Assembly: GCF_023023025.1 (NCBI RefSeq)
Contig: NZ_CP095481.1
Span: forward strand, 4,526,001 to 4,590,000
Length of the DNA stretch: 64,000 nucleotides
Direction: 5' to 3'
Source: Amycolatopsis sp. WQ 127309
GTDB lineage: Bacteria; Actinomycetota; Actinomycetes; Mycobacteriales; Pseudonocardiaceae
Shown here in pieces: positions 51,764-60,672 of the stretch. Within the stretch, counting starts at the first letter, position 1, and each line of letters starts with the position of its first letter. A program made the position numbers and the translations under genes. Under the pieces are notes generated by a model that saw only the letters and a program-made list of their open reading frames with translations, was not told the origin of the DNA and ran no database searches.

Positions 51764-52177
51764 TCAGGCCGGGCGGCGGACCGGCAGGACCCACCAGCGC
51801 AGCGCCGCGAACCGGCCGATCCCGCCGGTGGTGCCGATCAGCACGACGGCCAGCCCCTCCAGCAGCGGGCCCGGCTCGGGAACGAGCAGCGGGAGCACGA
51901 GCAGGCCCACCGAGGTGGCCCCGCTGGACCACGCCCAGCTCGCCAGGTTCTGCACGGTCTTGCGGCCGGGCACCGCCGTCGCGCCGGGGAAGGTGAACCG
52001 CCGGTGCAGCTCCGTGCCGGCGAAGGTGGTCACGGCGGTGGCGACCAGGTTGGCGGGCAGCGGGGCGAGGGTGGTCCGCAGCAGCCAGTAGACGACGAAG
52101 TTCCCGGCCGTGACGGCCGAGCCGACCAGGACGAACCGCGCTCCTTGCCCGAGGAGCCGGCGCGTGGGTTCGGTCAT
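51764..52177 (-). CDS. GtrA-like membrane protein
   Basis: The 137-aa protein has four hydrophobic segments and the GtrA pattern GQGARFVLVGSAVTAGNFVVYWLL with a conserved FAGTELHRRFTF loop. GtrA-type proteins are thought to flip polyprenyl-phosphate sugars. No glycosyltransferase is beside it here. It precedes the LysR gene by 23 nt and may share its transcript. Confidence 0.8.
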   Translation of the reverse strand: MTEPTRRLLGQGARFVLVGSAVTAGNFVVYWLLRTTLAPLPANLVATAVTTFAGTELHRRFTFPGATAVPGRKTVQNLASWAWSSGATSVGLLVLPLLVPEPGPLLEGLAVVLIGTTGGIGRFAALRWWVLPVRRPA

Positions 52178-52341
52178 GATCCGATGGTGCGTCGGCCGCG
52201 CCGCCCGGTCTTCTTCTCGACGCGGCGATGTGGATTGCGTCTGGGTAAATCAACGAGTGCAAAGCATTCATTTGAAGTCATCGGCGGTTCTGCCTACGGT
52301 CGGAGACAACAGCTTCTTCCCCTTGGCAGAACAGGAACGTC

Positions 52342-53151
52342 ATGACCGTCGAAGAGAACACGATCGAGGACGCCGCAGTGCTCGAGGCCGCCATCGCCGC
52401 CGTGCGGGACGCCGGTCGCCGTCTGCTGGCGCGCTACTCCGAGGACGCTCGTCCCGCCGATCGCGCCGGCCTGCTCGCCGCGGCCGGGGAGAACGAGCGG
52501 ACCTCGAACGACGAGCTGCGGCGCGCGCTCGCCGCGGCCCGGCCGCAAGCGAAGTGGCTGACCGACGAGCTGGAGACCACCGAGCTGCCGCCGGGTGAGT
52601 GGTGGGCCGTGGACGCGGTCGAGGGCAACGTCAACCACGTGCACGGGCTGCCGGAGTGGTGCGTCAGCGCGACCCTGCTCCGCGACGGCGTCCCGGTGCT
52701 CGCCGCCGTGTACCAGCCCGTCCCCGACGTCGTGCACAGCGCGGTCCGCGGCGGCGGCGCGTTCGCGAACGGCCGGCGTCTGAGCGTGTCCGCCAAGGCC
52801 GAGCTCGGGGCCGCCATCGCCACCACCGGCCAGGCCGAGGCCGGCCAGAGCGACACCTACCGGCGCATCGGCGAGTCGATCACGACGATGCTCGGCGCCG
52901 CGCTGCTGGTCCGCGCGACCGTGCCCTCGACGTTCCCGATGCTGCTCGTCGCGGCCGGGCACGCCGACCTCTTCTGGCAGTACCGGCCCACGCTGCCCGG
53001 CGTCGCCGCCGGCGCGTTGTTCATCACCGAGGCGGGCGGGACCGTGACCGACCTCGCCGGCCGGCCGTGGCGGCCCGGCAGCGCCGACATCCTCGCCAGC
53101 GCGCCCGCGCTCCACGCCGCGGCGCTGGCCACTCTGTCCACAGTGAACTGA
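52342..53151 (+). CDS. Inositol-monophosphatase-like protein with altered metal motif
   Basis: The 269-aa protein aligns with the IMPase superfamily, but the hallmark DPIDGT is DAVEGN (in WWAVDAVEGNVNHVHG). The C-terminal metal Asp segment reads TLPGVAAGAL rather than WDxAAG. Remaining motifs (TDELE, VYQP, EAGGTVTD) keep the fold. It probably has a changed or lost phosphatase activity. It is first of a three-gene operon with a NAD(P)-binding protein and a deacetylase. Confidence 0.78.
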   Translation: MTVEENTIEDAAVLEAAIAAVRDAGRRLLARYSEDARPADRAGLLAAAGENERTSNDELRRALAAARPQAKWLTDELETTELPPGEWWAVDAVEGNVNHVHGLPEWCVSATLLRDGVPVLAAVYQPVPDVVHSAVRGGGAFANGRRLSVSAKAELGAAIATTGQAEAGQSDTYRRIGESITTMLGAALLVRATVPSTFPMLLVAAGHADLFWQYRPTLPGVAAGALFITEAGGTVTDLAGRPWRPGSADILASAPALHAAALATLSTVN

Positions 53152-53162
53152 AGGGAACCGCC

Positions 53163-53777
53163 GTGGAACTCACGATTCTCGGCGCCACCGGCGCCACCGG
53201 GACCGAACTCGTGCGGCAGGGCCTGGCGCGCGGGCACACCGTCACCGCCGTCGCCCGCGACCCGGACCGGATCACGCTGCCGCCGTCCGGCCGGCTGAAA
53301 CGCGTCGCGGGTGACGTCCTCGACCCGGACTCCATCGGCCGCGCGCTCAAGGGCGCCCGGACCGTCCTGTCCGGACTGGGCATCACCGGCGCGCCCGGCG
53401 TGCTGACGGCGGGTGCTCGCGCGGCCGTCGACGCCGGACCCGACTTCGTCGTCTGGCTCGCCGCGTTCGGCACCGGCGATTCGGCACCGCACGCCGGCGC
53501 GTTCACCCGCGGGCTGCTGAAGACGTTCATGCGCAAGGAGCTGGACGACCGCACCACAGCGGACGCGATCGTGCTCCGGGGCGGCGGCACGGTGTTCCAC
53601 GCGGGGCCGCTGTCCGACGGCGACCTCAGCCCGGCCCGGCGCACGGTGCCGCTGGAGTCCGCGCCGCGGCGGTTCTTCCCCGCGCGCGTCAGCCGCGCCA
53701 CGGTGGCGGCCGCGATGCTCGACGAGGCCGAACAGCGGCGTTACGGCGGCGGCATCGCCGTCCCGCTGGAGCGGTGA
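53163..53777 (+). CDS. NAD(P)-binding Rossmann protein (NmrA/BVR-B like)
   Basis: The 204-aa atypical SDR-like protein has ILGATGATGTELVRQ at its N-terminus and no Tyr-x3-Lys site. It resembles NAD(P)H-binding proteins such as biliverdin-reductase-B or NmrA-like redox sensors. The GTG start has AAGGGA upstream, 11 nt after the IMPase-like stop. The stop overlaps the deacetylase start as GTGA. Confidence 0.78.
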   Translation: MELTILGATGATGTELVRQGLARGHTVTAVARDPDRITLPPSGRLKRVAGDVLDPDSIGRALKGARTVLSGLGITGAPGVLTAGARAAVDAGPDFVVWLAAFGTGDSAPHAGAFTRGLLKTFMRKELDDRTTADAIVLRGGGTVFHAGPLSDGDLSPARRTVPLESAPRRFFPARVSRATVAAAMLDEAEQRRYGGGIAVPLER

Positions 53778-54628
53778 GCGCCGTGGACATCGAACTCTTC
53801 GGCTACGACCCCATCGTCGACCGCGCCCCGGTGCGCTGGCCCGGCGACGCCCGCGTGGCGTTCTACGTGGGCCTCAACATCGAGCACTTCTCCGTCGACC
53901 GCCCGTCGGTCAGTTTCAACGAAGCGACGGCGAAGCTGGTGCCGGACCCGATGAACTACGGGTGGCGCGACTACGGCGCCCGCGTCGGGATCTGGCGGCT
54001 GATCGACGTCCTCGACCGGCAGGGGATCCGGGCCAGCGCGCTGCTGAACTCCGACGCGGGCGAGCGGTACCCGCGGATCGTCGAAGCGGGCCGGGACCGC
54101 GATTGGGCCTGGCTCGCCCACGGGAAGTCGAACTCGATCCCGCAGACCGGAATGGCCGAGGACGAAGAACGCGCGTTCCTCACCGGGATCCTCGACAGCA
54201 TCGAGAAAACGACCGGCCGGCGGCCGCGCGGGTGGCTCTCACCGGGGCTGACCGAGACGTTCGCCACCCCGCGGCTGCTCGCCGAACTGGGCGTCGACTA
54301 CCTGCTCGACTGGACCAACGACGACCAGCCGTACGCGCTGAACGTCCCCGGTCTGCGGTCCGTGCCGTACACCCTCGAGCTCGCCGACACCCAGCTGTTC
54401 CACGTCAAGAGCATGACGGGGCCCGACTACGTCCAGGTCGTGCGGGACCAGTTCGACCAGCTCTACGCGGACTCGGCGGCCGGCGGGCGGGTGATGGCGT
54501 TGTCGCTGCACCCGTACGTCTCGGGGCAGGCGTTCCGGGTGAAGTACGTCGAGCAGGCGCTGGCGTACATCGTCGGCCACCCCGGCGTGTGGGTGACGAC
54601 CAGCGACGAGATCGCCGCGCACCGGTAG
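53774..54628 (+). CDS. Polysaccharide deacetylase-family hydrolase (PuuE-like)
   Basis: The 284-aa protein resembles the CE4/PuuE group: VGLNIEHFSVDRP, NYGWRDYGARVGIWR, AHGKSNS in place of HxxxH, PRGWLSPGLTET and the C-terminal SLHPYVSGQAFR. PuuE-type members hydrolyse allantoin or related amides, rather than chitin. It has no signal peptide. The GTG start is coupled to the preceding gene. The substrate is unknown; a cytosolic amide hydrolase is likely. Confidence 0.8.
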   Translation: MSAVDIELFGYDPIVDRAPVRWPGDARVAFYVGLNIEHFSVDRPSVSFNEATAKLVPDPMNYGWRDYGARVGIWRLIDVLDRQGIRASALLNSDAGERYPRIVEAGRDRDWAWLAHGKSNSIPQTGMAEDEERAFLTGILDSIEKTTGRRPRGWLSPGLTETFATPRLLAELGVDYLLDWTNDDQPYALNVPGLRSVPYTLELADTQLFHVKSMTGPDYVQVVRDQFDQLYADSAAGGRVMALSLHPYVSGQAFRVKYVEQALAYIVGHPGVWVTTSDEIAAHR

Positions 54629-54698
54629 GGCCTACCCCACCACGAGGACTCTCGCCGGCGGGGTCGTGAGCGCGCGGGCGTCTCGGTAGAAAAGCGGG

Positions 54699-55886
54699 AT
54701 GGTGAAACGAATGCTCTTGATCGCCGCGGTGGTCGCCGCGGTTTCGGCCGGGAACGCGGTCGTCGCCGACGCGGCACCGAGTATGAGAGACGGGCTGGCC
54801 GCGCTGGTCCAGCGGACGGTGGACGCGGGGGCGCCGGGCGTCGTGGTCCGCGTCGGCACCGGTCACGGGCCACCGGTCGAGCTGGCCCGGCAAGCGCCGT
54901 GGACCACGGCCGACCACCGGCTGAGGGCCGGTGACGAGCTGCGGGTCGGGTCGAACACCAAGACCATGGTCGCGACCATGGTGCTGCAGCTCGTCGGCGA
55001 GAAGCGGCTCGGCCTGGCCGAGCCGGTGGAGAAGTGGCTGCCCGGCCTGGTGCCGGACGGCGGCGCGATCACGCTGAAGATGCTGCTCCAGCACACCAGC
55101 GGACTGTTCGACAACACCGACGACGAGGAGGTCCTGCAGTCGGTGTTCGGTCTCCAGTCGCGGCCGTGGACGGCGGAACAGCTGCTGGCCGCGGGCACCC
55201 GGCACCCCGCGTTGTTCCCGCCGGGCGAAAAGTGGTCCTACAGCAACACGAACTACGTCGCGCTGGGGCTCGTGCTGGAGAAGGCCACCGGCAAGACCCT
55301 GCCTGCGCTGTTCCGGCAGCGGATCATCGAGCCGCTCGGCCTGAAGGACACGTACTACGGCTCCCCGGACCGCCGGGACCTCGCGCACGGCTACGAACCC
55401 GACGCCGAGCACCTGAAGGCGCTGATCCCGGACCTGCCGGCCGGGATCCGGTTCGCCGGCCCGGAACACGATGGGCATGCCGACGTCACCGGGGTCGACC
55501 CGGACTGGGCGGGCGCCGCGGGCGGGGTCGTGTCGACCGCGCGGGACTGGGACCGGTTCCTCACGGCGTTGCTCTCCGGCCGGCTGCTGCCGGCGGCACA
55601 GTTGCGGGAGATGACGACGATGATCCCGGTCGACCCGGCGAATCCGCCGGCCGGGAGTTACGGGCTGGGGCTGGCGCAGCTGAACACGCCGTGCGGTCTG
55701 GTTTTCGGCCACACGGGCGGCATTCCGGGCTACCGGTCCGACCTCTTCTCCGACCGCACGGGAACGCGCACGGCCGAGGTGTTCGTCACCGAGCAGCAAG
55801 GGCTCCTCGAGCCGGATCTCGGGGCCGCGCACCAGGCGCTGGTCACCGGCGCGGTGTGTGCCATGTACGGGAAGGCTAGCCCGTGA
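54699..55886 (+). CDS. Secreted serine hydrolase (class C beta-lactamase / DD-carboxypeptidase fold)
   Basis: The 395-aa protein has a signal peptide (cleavage near ADA-A, residue 25) and the penicillin-binding motifs SxxK (S85-NT-K88), YSN at about 180 (KWSYSNTNY) and HTGG near 338. It resembles Streptomyces R61-type DD-carboxypeptidases or esterases. It acts outside the cell on D-Ala peptides or esters. Its 3' end overlaps the convergent XRE gene by 11 nt. Confidence 0.87.
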   Translation: MVKRMLLIAAVVAAVSAGNAVVADAAPSMRDGLAALVQRTVDAGAPGVVVRVGTGHGPPVELARQAPWTTADHRLRAGDELRVGSNTKTMVATMVLQLVGEKRLGLAEPVEKWLPGLVPDGGAITLKMLLQHTSGLFDNTDDEEVLQSVFGLQSRPWTAEQLLAAGTRHPALFPPGEKWSYSNTNYVALGLVLEKATGKTLPALFRQRIIEPLGLKDTYYGSPDRRDLAHGYEPDAEHLKALIPDLPAGIRFAGPEHDGHADVTGVDPDWAGAAGGVVSTARDWDRFLTALLSGRLLPAAQLREMTTMIPVDPANPPAGSYGLGLAQLNTPCGLVFGHTGGIPGYRSDLFSDRTGTRTAEVFVTEQQGLLEPDLGAAHQALVTGAVCAMYGKASP

Positions 55887-56715
55887 GGGCCTGCGTGCCG
55901 AGCACGGTGACCAGCGCGAGGCGTTCGGCGTCTTCGGTGCCGGGCTCGGCCGTGTAGAGCATGACGCGCTGGTCGCTGCCGGCCACGGTGAGCGTGTCGC
56001 AGTCCAGCGTCACCGGTCCCGCGTGCGGGTGGTCGACGATCTTCCGCGCGGCCTCGTGGTGACCGACCGCGCCCGAGTCCCACAGCTCGCCGAACCGGTC
56101 GCTGTGCGCGCGCAGCTCGGCGACCAGCCGCCGCAGGCCGCGGTCGGCGGGGTAGCGGCCGGCGGCGGCCCGCAGGTCGGCCACCAGTATGGCTTCCACA
56201 GCGCGCTGCGACTCCGGCGTGTGCCGGACGCGGGTGCCGGGGCCGATCAGGTTGCGCCACACGGCGTTGCGCTCGTGCCCGCGCCACCCGGACGGGTCAC
56301 CCAGCAGCGCCGCGTACGGCGGGTTCGCGACCAGGAGCGTCCAGGCCGCGTCGTAGACGGCGGCGGGCGTCCCGGTGAGCCGGTCCAGCAGGCGCTGGAC
56401 GCTCGGGGTGAGGTACGCGGGCACGGTGTCGGGGCCGGGCGGCGTGAGCCCGGCCAGGTGGAACAGGTGTTCCCGCTCGGGCTGTGACAGGCGCAGCGCC
56501 CGGGCCAGGGTTTCGACGACCTGGGCGGACGGGTGCGACGCGCGGCCCTGCTCGAGCCGCGTGACGTAGTCGGCGGAGATCCCGGCCAGCAGGGTCAGTT
56601 CCTCACGCCGCAGGCCGGCCGCCCGCCGGTGGCCGCCGGCGGGCAGCCCGGCGGTGTCCGGCGCGACCCGGCCACGCCAGCGCCGCACCGCCTGCCCGAA
56701 GTCCGCGTTCGCCAT
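55876..56715 (-). CDS. XRE-family regulator with MmyB-like ligand domain
   Basis: The 279-aa protein has an XRE HTH (GLRREELTLLAGISADYVTRLEQGRA, about 34-59) and a MmyB-like sensor domain (AVYDAAWTLLVANPPYAALLG). It is divergent from an SDR gene, a very common pairing in which the regulator represses the dehydrogenase. A CTGGTACCAG palindrome lies in the 103-nt gap. Same family as the gene at 45689. Confidence 0.88.
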   Translation of the reverse strand: MANADFGQAVRRWRGRVAPDTAGLPAGGHRRAAGLRREELTLLAGISADYVTRLEQGRASHPSAQVVETLARALRLSQPEREHLFHLAGLTPPGPDTVPAYLTPSVQRLLDRLTGTPAAVYDAAWTLLVANPPYAALLGDPSGWRGHERNAVWRNLIGPGTRVRHTPESQRAVEAILVADLRAAAGRYPADRGLRRLVAELRAHSDRFGELWDSGAVGHHEAARKIVDHPHAGPVTLDCDTLTVAGSDQRVMLYTAEPGTEDAERLALVTVLGTQALTG

Positions 56716-56748
56716 GGGATCCAGTGTGCGCTGCCGGCACCGGATGTG

Positions 56749-56758
56749 CCTGGTACCA
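56749..56758. promoter_or_regulatory. Short palindrome between XRE and SDR genes
   Basis: CTGGTACCAG, a 10-nt perfect palindrome in the 103-nt divergent gap, is a candidate site for the XRE regulator. Confidence 0.35.
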
Positions 56759-56818
56759 GCGGTCCCAGGAAGACCCGACGGCTGGTGGCCGGGGCCGGCC
56801 GGGGCGAGCGTGGCTCCC

Positions 56819-57658
56819 ATGACACTCACCGAATCCCCGGTCTGGTTCATCACCGGCTGCTCCACCGGCCTCGGCCGCGCGCTCGCCACCCACGTCCTCG
56901 AACGCGGGTGGCGAGCGGCGGTCACCGCCCGCGACCCGCGGACCGTCGCGGACCTCGTCGGCCGCCACGGCGATCGCGCGATCGCCCTCACCCTCGACGT
57001 CACGAACCCCGCGCAAGTCGCCGCTGCGGTCAAGCGCGCCGAAGAGGAGTTCGGCCGGATCGACGTCCTGGTCAACAACGCCGGTCACGGCTACCTCGCC
57101 GCCGTCGAAGAAGGCGACGACGCCGAGGTGCGCGCGCTGTTCGACACCAACGTCTTCGGGCTCGCCGACGTGACCAAGGCGGTGCTCCCGGGCATGCGCG
57201 CCCGGCGCTCCGGCCACGTCGTCACCGTCTCGTCCCTCGGCGGCCTGGCCGGTTTCGGGGGCACGGGCTACTACCACGCGACCAAGTTCGCCGTGGAAGG
57301 CTTGTCGGAGTCCCTGGCCGCCGAGGTGGCGCCGCTGGGCATCGGCGTGACCATCGTGGAGCCCGGCGCGTTCCGCACGAACTGGTCCGGCCCGTCGATG
57401 AAGCAGTCCCCGATCCGCATCGACGACTACGCCGAGACGGCCGGCAAACGCCGTGAAGCGACCTTGGCCACGTACGGCAGCCAGCCCGGCGACCCGGCGC
57501 GCGCCGCGGAGGCGATCGTCACCGTGCTGGCGGCCGACGAGCCGCCGTTGCGGCTGCTCCTCGGCACAGCCGCGCTGAAGGTGGCGCGCGGCAAACTCGA
57601 CTCCCTGCGACGTGACTTCGCGCGGTGGGAAGACCTCAGCCGGAGTACGGAGCGGTGA
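56819..57658 (+). CDS. SDR-family oxidoreductase
   Basis: The 279-aa classical SDR has ITGCSTGLGRALA, NNAGHGY, TVSSLGG, Tyr-x3-Lys in YYHATKFAV and VEPGAFRTNW. The TARDP segment after beta-2 fits NADP(H). This subgroup is common beside MmyB-type XRE regulators, as here. The ATG start lies 103 nt from the divergent XRE. Its 3' end overlaps the convergent alpha/beta-hydrolase gene by 23 nt. Confidence 0.88.
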   Translation: MTLTESPVWFITGCSTGLGRALATHVLERGWRAAVTARDPRTVADLVGRHGDRAIALTLDVTNPAQVAAAVKRAEEEFGRIDVLVNNAGHGYLAAVEEGDDAEVRALFDTNVFGLADVTKAVLPGMRARRSGHVVTVSSLGGLAGFGGTGYYHATKFAVEGLSESLAAEVAPLGIGVTIVEPGAFRTNWSGPSMKQSPIRIDDYAETAGKRREATLATYGSQPGDPARAAEAIVTVLAADEPPLRLLLGTAALKVARGKLDSLRRDFARWEDLSRSTER

Positions 57659-58355
57659 CGTCCTTTGTGGACTCGACGATCGCCCGCGCGACCACGTCGG
57701 GCTGTGAGAGCGGAACCGCGTGGGACGCGTCGACCTCGGTGATCGTCGAGCCCGCGCGTCCGGCCATCCACCGCTGGGCTTCCGTCGGGATCGACCGGTC
57801 CGCCGTCGCGATCACGGCCCAGGACGGCAGCGTCCGCCAGGTGGCGGTCCGGTCGAAGGTCTGCGAGAGCGCGGTCGGGTCGAAGGGACGCTGGGCGGCG
57901 GCCAGCACCCGCGCCTCGGCCGGCTCGACGTCGGCGGCGTAGGCCGGGGCGAACATCTCGGGCCGCAGGTAGGCCTCCTGACCACCCGGGTAGTCGCGGA
58001 CGAGCAGGTTGTCGGGGCCGAGCAGGCTGCCGGGGAACTTGCCGTTCAGCTCACCGGCCGTCTCACCGGCGTCCTGCTGGAACGCGGCGACGAACACGAG
58101 GGCCCGCACCGCCGGGGTGAGCGCGTCCGGCGCGGAGACGACGGAGCCGGCGTAGGAGTGGCCGGCGACGACCAGCGGGCCGGGCAGCGTGTCGAGGAAC
58201 CGGCGCAGGTAGGCGACGTCGCCGTCCAGGGAGCGCAGGGGCAGGGCCGGTGCGAGCACCTGGTGGCCGTCGGCCTGCAGGGTCGCGGAGACGTGGCGCC
58301 ACACCGAGGCGTCGGTCAGGGCGCCGTGGACGAGAACGATGGTCTTGGTGGTCAT
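57636..58355 (-). CDS. Alpha/beta-hydrolase (esterase-like)
   Basis: The 239-aa protein has VLVHGALTDASVWRHV (oxyanion region), the Ser nucleophile in AGHSYAGSV, and Asp and His in the C-terminal part (ATADRSIP, DASHAVPLSQP). It resembles small actinobacterial esterases annotated as chloroperoxidase-like. The ATG start is at 58355, divergent from the GlxA-type regulator 71 nt away, which may control it. Confidence 0.86.
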   Translation of the reverse strand: MTTKTIVLVHGALTDASVWRHVSATLQADGHQVLAPALPLRSLDGDVAYLRRFLDTLPGPLVVAGHSYAGSVVSAPDALTPAVRALVFVAAFQQDAGETAGELNGKFPGSLLGPDNLLVRDYPGGQEAYLRPEMFAPAYAADVEPAEARVLAAAQRPFDPTALSQTFDRTATWRTLPSWAVIATADRSIPTEAQRWMAGRAGSTITEVDASHAVPLSQPDVVARAIVESTKDVTAPYSG

Positions 58356-58393
58356 GGCGGAAAGTCTGGGCGCTCGCGTCCTCGCCGAGAAGT

Positions 58394-58420
58394 GGCAGCA
58401 CTGCCGACAAGCGCTACGAT
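58394..58420 (+). promoter_or_regulatory. Operator plus -10 box of the GlxA-type gene
   Basis: GGCAG-CA-CTGCC palindrome at 58394-58405, then TACGAT (58415-58420) placed so that transcription would begin at or next to the ATG at 58427. No Shine-Dalgarno is present, which suggests a leaderless message. Confidence 0.4.
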
Positions 58421-58426
58421 CCTGCC

Positions 58427-59380
58427 ATGACCCGGCACCGGATGGTCGTCGTCCTGCTCGACGAAGTGCTCCCGCTGGACTACGCGATCCCGTTGCACGT
58501 CTTCGCACGGGAGGCACCGGAGGCCTACGACGTCGTGACCGCGTCGGCCGACGGTCGCCCGGTGCTGGTCGCGGGCGGGACGTCCGTGGTCCCCGACGGC
58601 GGCCTCGACCTGCTGCGCAAGGCGGCCACGGTGATCGTGCCCGGTTACGCGGGTGCGGCCGAGCGCGAGCTGCCCGGGGCGGTGGTGCGGGCCGTCGCCG
58701 CCGCGCACCGGCGGGGCGCCCGGATGATCTCGATCTGCTCGGGCGCGTTCGCGCTGGCGGCCGCCGGTGTCCTCGACGGCCTGACCGTGACGACGCACTG
58801 GTCGCTCTGCGACGACCTGGCGGCCCGGTTCCCGGCGGTGACGGTGGACGGGTCGCTGCTCGTCGCCGAGACCGGCACGGTGCTCACGTCCGGCGGCGTG
58901 ACGGCCGGCGTCGACCTGTGCCTGCACGTCCTGCACCGCGACCTCGGCGCCACGGCGGCGCGGCACGTCTCGCGCCGCATCGTGATGGCCCCGCGATCGC
59001 CGGACGGCCAGCAGCAGTTCGTCGAGAAGAAGGTGGTGCCACCCGGCGACGACGTCATCGCGCGGGCCCAGCAGTGGCTGCTCACAGCGTTGGGGGAGAA
59101 CCTGTCCGTGCGGGACATGGCCGAGCGGGCCCGCATGTCGGAGCGCACGTTCCACCGCCGCTTCCGCGAGCGGACGGGCCTGCCGCCGCTGTCGTGGCTG
59201 CGCGAGCAGCGGATCGCGCGGGCGAAGGAGCTGCTGGAGAACTCGGACCGGCCGATCGAGGAGATCGCCCGGGCCGTCGGCCTGGGCACGGCGGCCAACC
59301 TGCGAGCACAATTCCGCCGCGCGACGAACGTGTCACCACGGGAGCACCGGCGGTTGTTCGCGTTCGGTCAGGCGGGCTGA
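58427..59380 (+). CDS. GlxA-type AraC-family regulator
   Basis: The 317-aa protein joins an N-terminal DJ-1/PfpI-like domain (about 5-180, with ISICSGAFALAAAGVLDG including a nucleophile-like Cys) to a C-terminal AraC double HTH (SVRDMAERARMSERTFHRRFRE and IEEIARAVGLGTAANLRAQF, about 230-305). Such regulators sense metabolites or peptides through the PfpI-like domain. The neighbouring divergent alpha/beta-hydrolase is the likely target. Confidence 0.88.
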   Translation: MTRHRMVVVLLDEVLPLDYAIPLHVFAREAPEAYDVVTASADGRPVLVAGGTSVVPDGGLDLLRKAATVIVPGYAGAAERELPGAVVRAVAAAHRRGARMISICSGAFALAAAGVLDGLTVTTHWSLCDDLAARFPAVTVDGSLLVAETGTVLTSGGVTAGVDLCLHVLHRDLGATAARHVSRRIVMAPRSPDGQQQFVEKKVVPPGDDVIARAQQWLLTALGENLSVRDMAERARMSERTFHRRFRERTGLPPLSWLREQRIARAKELLENSDRPIEEIARAVGLGTAANLRAQFRRATNVSPREHRRLFAFGQAG

Positions 59381-59449
59381 AAGCGGTCCAACCCGAGCAC
59401 CCGGAAGTGGACCAGCCGTCGGGTGATCACCGGGCTTAGCGTGGGTGCC

Positions 59450-59833
59450 ATGACTGGTGCACCACCGCGGACCAGCTCCGTGCTCACGATGCTCGCCTCG
59501 CAGGCTCCGTCCATTCCGGACGGTGCGCACGTGATGACCGCCACGATCGAGCTGCCGCCGGGGGACGCGGGGACGCCGCCGCACCGGCACTCCGGGCCCG
59601 TCTTCGGGTACATGCTCGAAGGCGAGATGGTCTTCGAACTCGAAGGTGAGCCCGAACGCGTCATCAAAGCGGGTGAAGCGTTCTGGGAACCCGGCGGCGA
59701 CGTGATCCACTACCAGGCGGCGAACCACCTCGCCGACCGGTGGAGCCGGTTCGTCGTGGTGATGATCTGCGCGCCCGGCCAGGAGATGCTGACGTTCGTC
59801 AGCGCCGAAGAGCTGGCGGGCAGGGGGCGATGA
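59450..59833 (+). CDS. Cupin-domain protein
   Basis: The 127-aa single-cupin protein has motif 1 TPPHRHSGPVFGYMLEGE (His-x-His) and motif 2 around GEAFWEPGGDVIHY. It would bind a divalent metal and may act as an isomerase, dioxygenase or sensor. The ATG at 59450 is taken; GTG 59423 is possible. Its stop overlaps the next start (ATGA), coupling it to a NAD-dependent epimerase. Confidence 0.83.
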   Translation: MTGAPPRTSSVLTMLASQAPSIPDGAHVMTATIELPPGDAGTPPHRHSGPVFGYMLEGEMVFELEGEPERVIKAGEAFWEPGGDVIHYQAANHLADRWSRFVVVMICAPGQEMLTFVSAEELAGRGR

Positions 59834-60672
59834 TGCGGATCTTCCTCGCCGGGGCGTCCGGCGCCGTCGGCCGCCGGGTGGTTCCCGCGCTGGTCGCCCG
59901 GGGGCACGACGTCGTCGGCCTGACGCGGCATTCCGCCGCCCGGGTCGAAGCGCTGGGCGCGACCGCCGTGGTCGGCGATGTGTACGACGCCGCCGGGCTC
60001 GCCTCCCTGGTTCGCGATGCCCGGCCCGACGTCGTGCTGCACCAGCTCACCGACCTCGGCGCCGGGGATCGCGTGGCCAACGCGAAGGTGCGCACGGCCG
60101 GCACGCGCAACCTCGTCGACGCGGCGCTCGCGGCGGGCGTCCGGCGGATCGTCGCCCAGAGCATCTCGTGGGCCTGCGAACCCGGCACCGGTCTTGCGAC
60201 CGAGGAGACGCCGCTCGACCTCGGCGCCGCGCCCGAACGGCGTGGCACGGTCGACGGCGTCGCGTCGCTGGAGGCCGCCGTCGCCGAGCTGCCCGAATGG
60301 GTCGTGCTCCGCTACGGCACGCTGCACGGCCCGGGCACCTGGTACGAACCCGGTGCGCTGATGGCGCAGCTCGCTCAGGCCGGAAACCTGCCCGCCACCG
60401 GGGATGTCTCCAGTTTCGTCCACGTCGACGACGCCGCGACCGCCGCCGTCGCGGCGCTGGACTGGCCGTCGGGCGCGGTCAACGTCTGCGACGACGAGCC
60501 CGCGGCGGGCCACGACTGGGTGCCCGTCTTCTGCGCCGGCGTCGGCGCGCCAGAACCCCGGCGCGTGGCCGGCGAACGCGCCGGGTGGGCCCGCGGGGCC
60601 GCCAACGGCCGCGCGCGGCAGCTGGGCTGGGCAGCCGGGACGTCCTGGCGCGCCGGGTTCACCAGGGCTTGA
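59830..60672 (+). CDS. NAD-dependent epimerase/dehydratase-like protein
   Basis: The 280-aa extended-SDR protein has FLAGASGAVGRRVV (cofactor motif), HQLTDLGAG and SFVHVDDAATAAVAAL. A canonical Tyr-x3-Lys is not evident, so it may be a redox-sensing or isomerase variant. It is coupled to the cupin gene. Its 3' end overlaps the convergent MocR gene by 14 nt. Confidence 0.8.
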   Translation: MMRIFLAGASGAVGRRVVPALVARGHDVVGLTRHSAARVEALGATAVVGDVYDAAGLASLVRDARPDVVLHQLTDLGAGDRVANAKVRTAGTRNLVDAALAAGVRRIVAQSISWACEPGTGLATEETPLDLGAAPERRGTVDGVASLEAAVAELPEWVVLRYGTLHGPGTWYEPGALMAQLAQAGNLPATGDVSSFVHVDDAATAAVAALDWPSGAVNVCDDEPAAGHDWVPVFCAGVGAPEPRRVAGERAGWARGAANGRARQLGWAAGTSWRAGFTRA

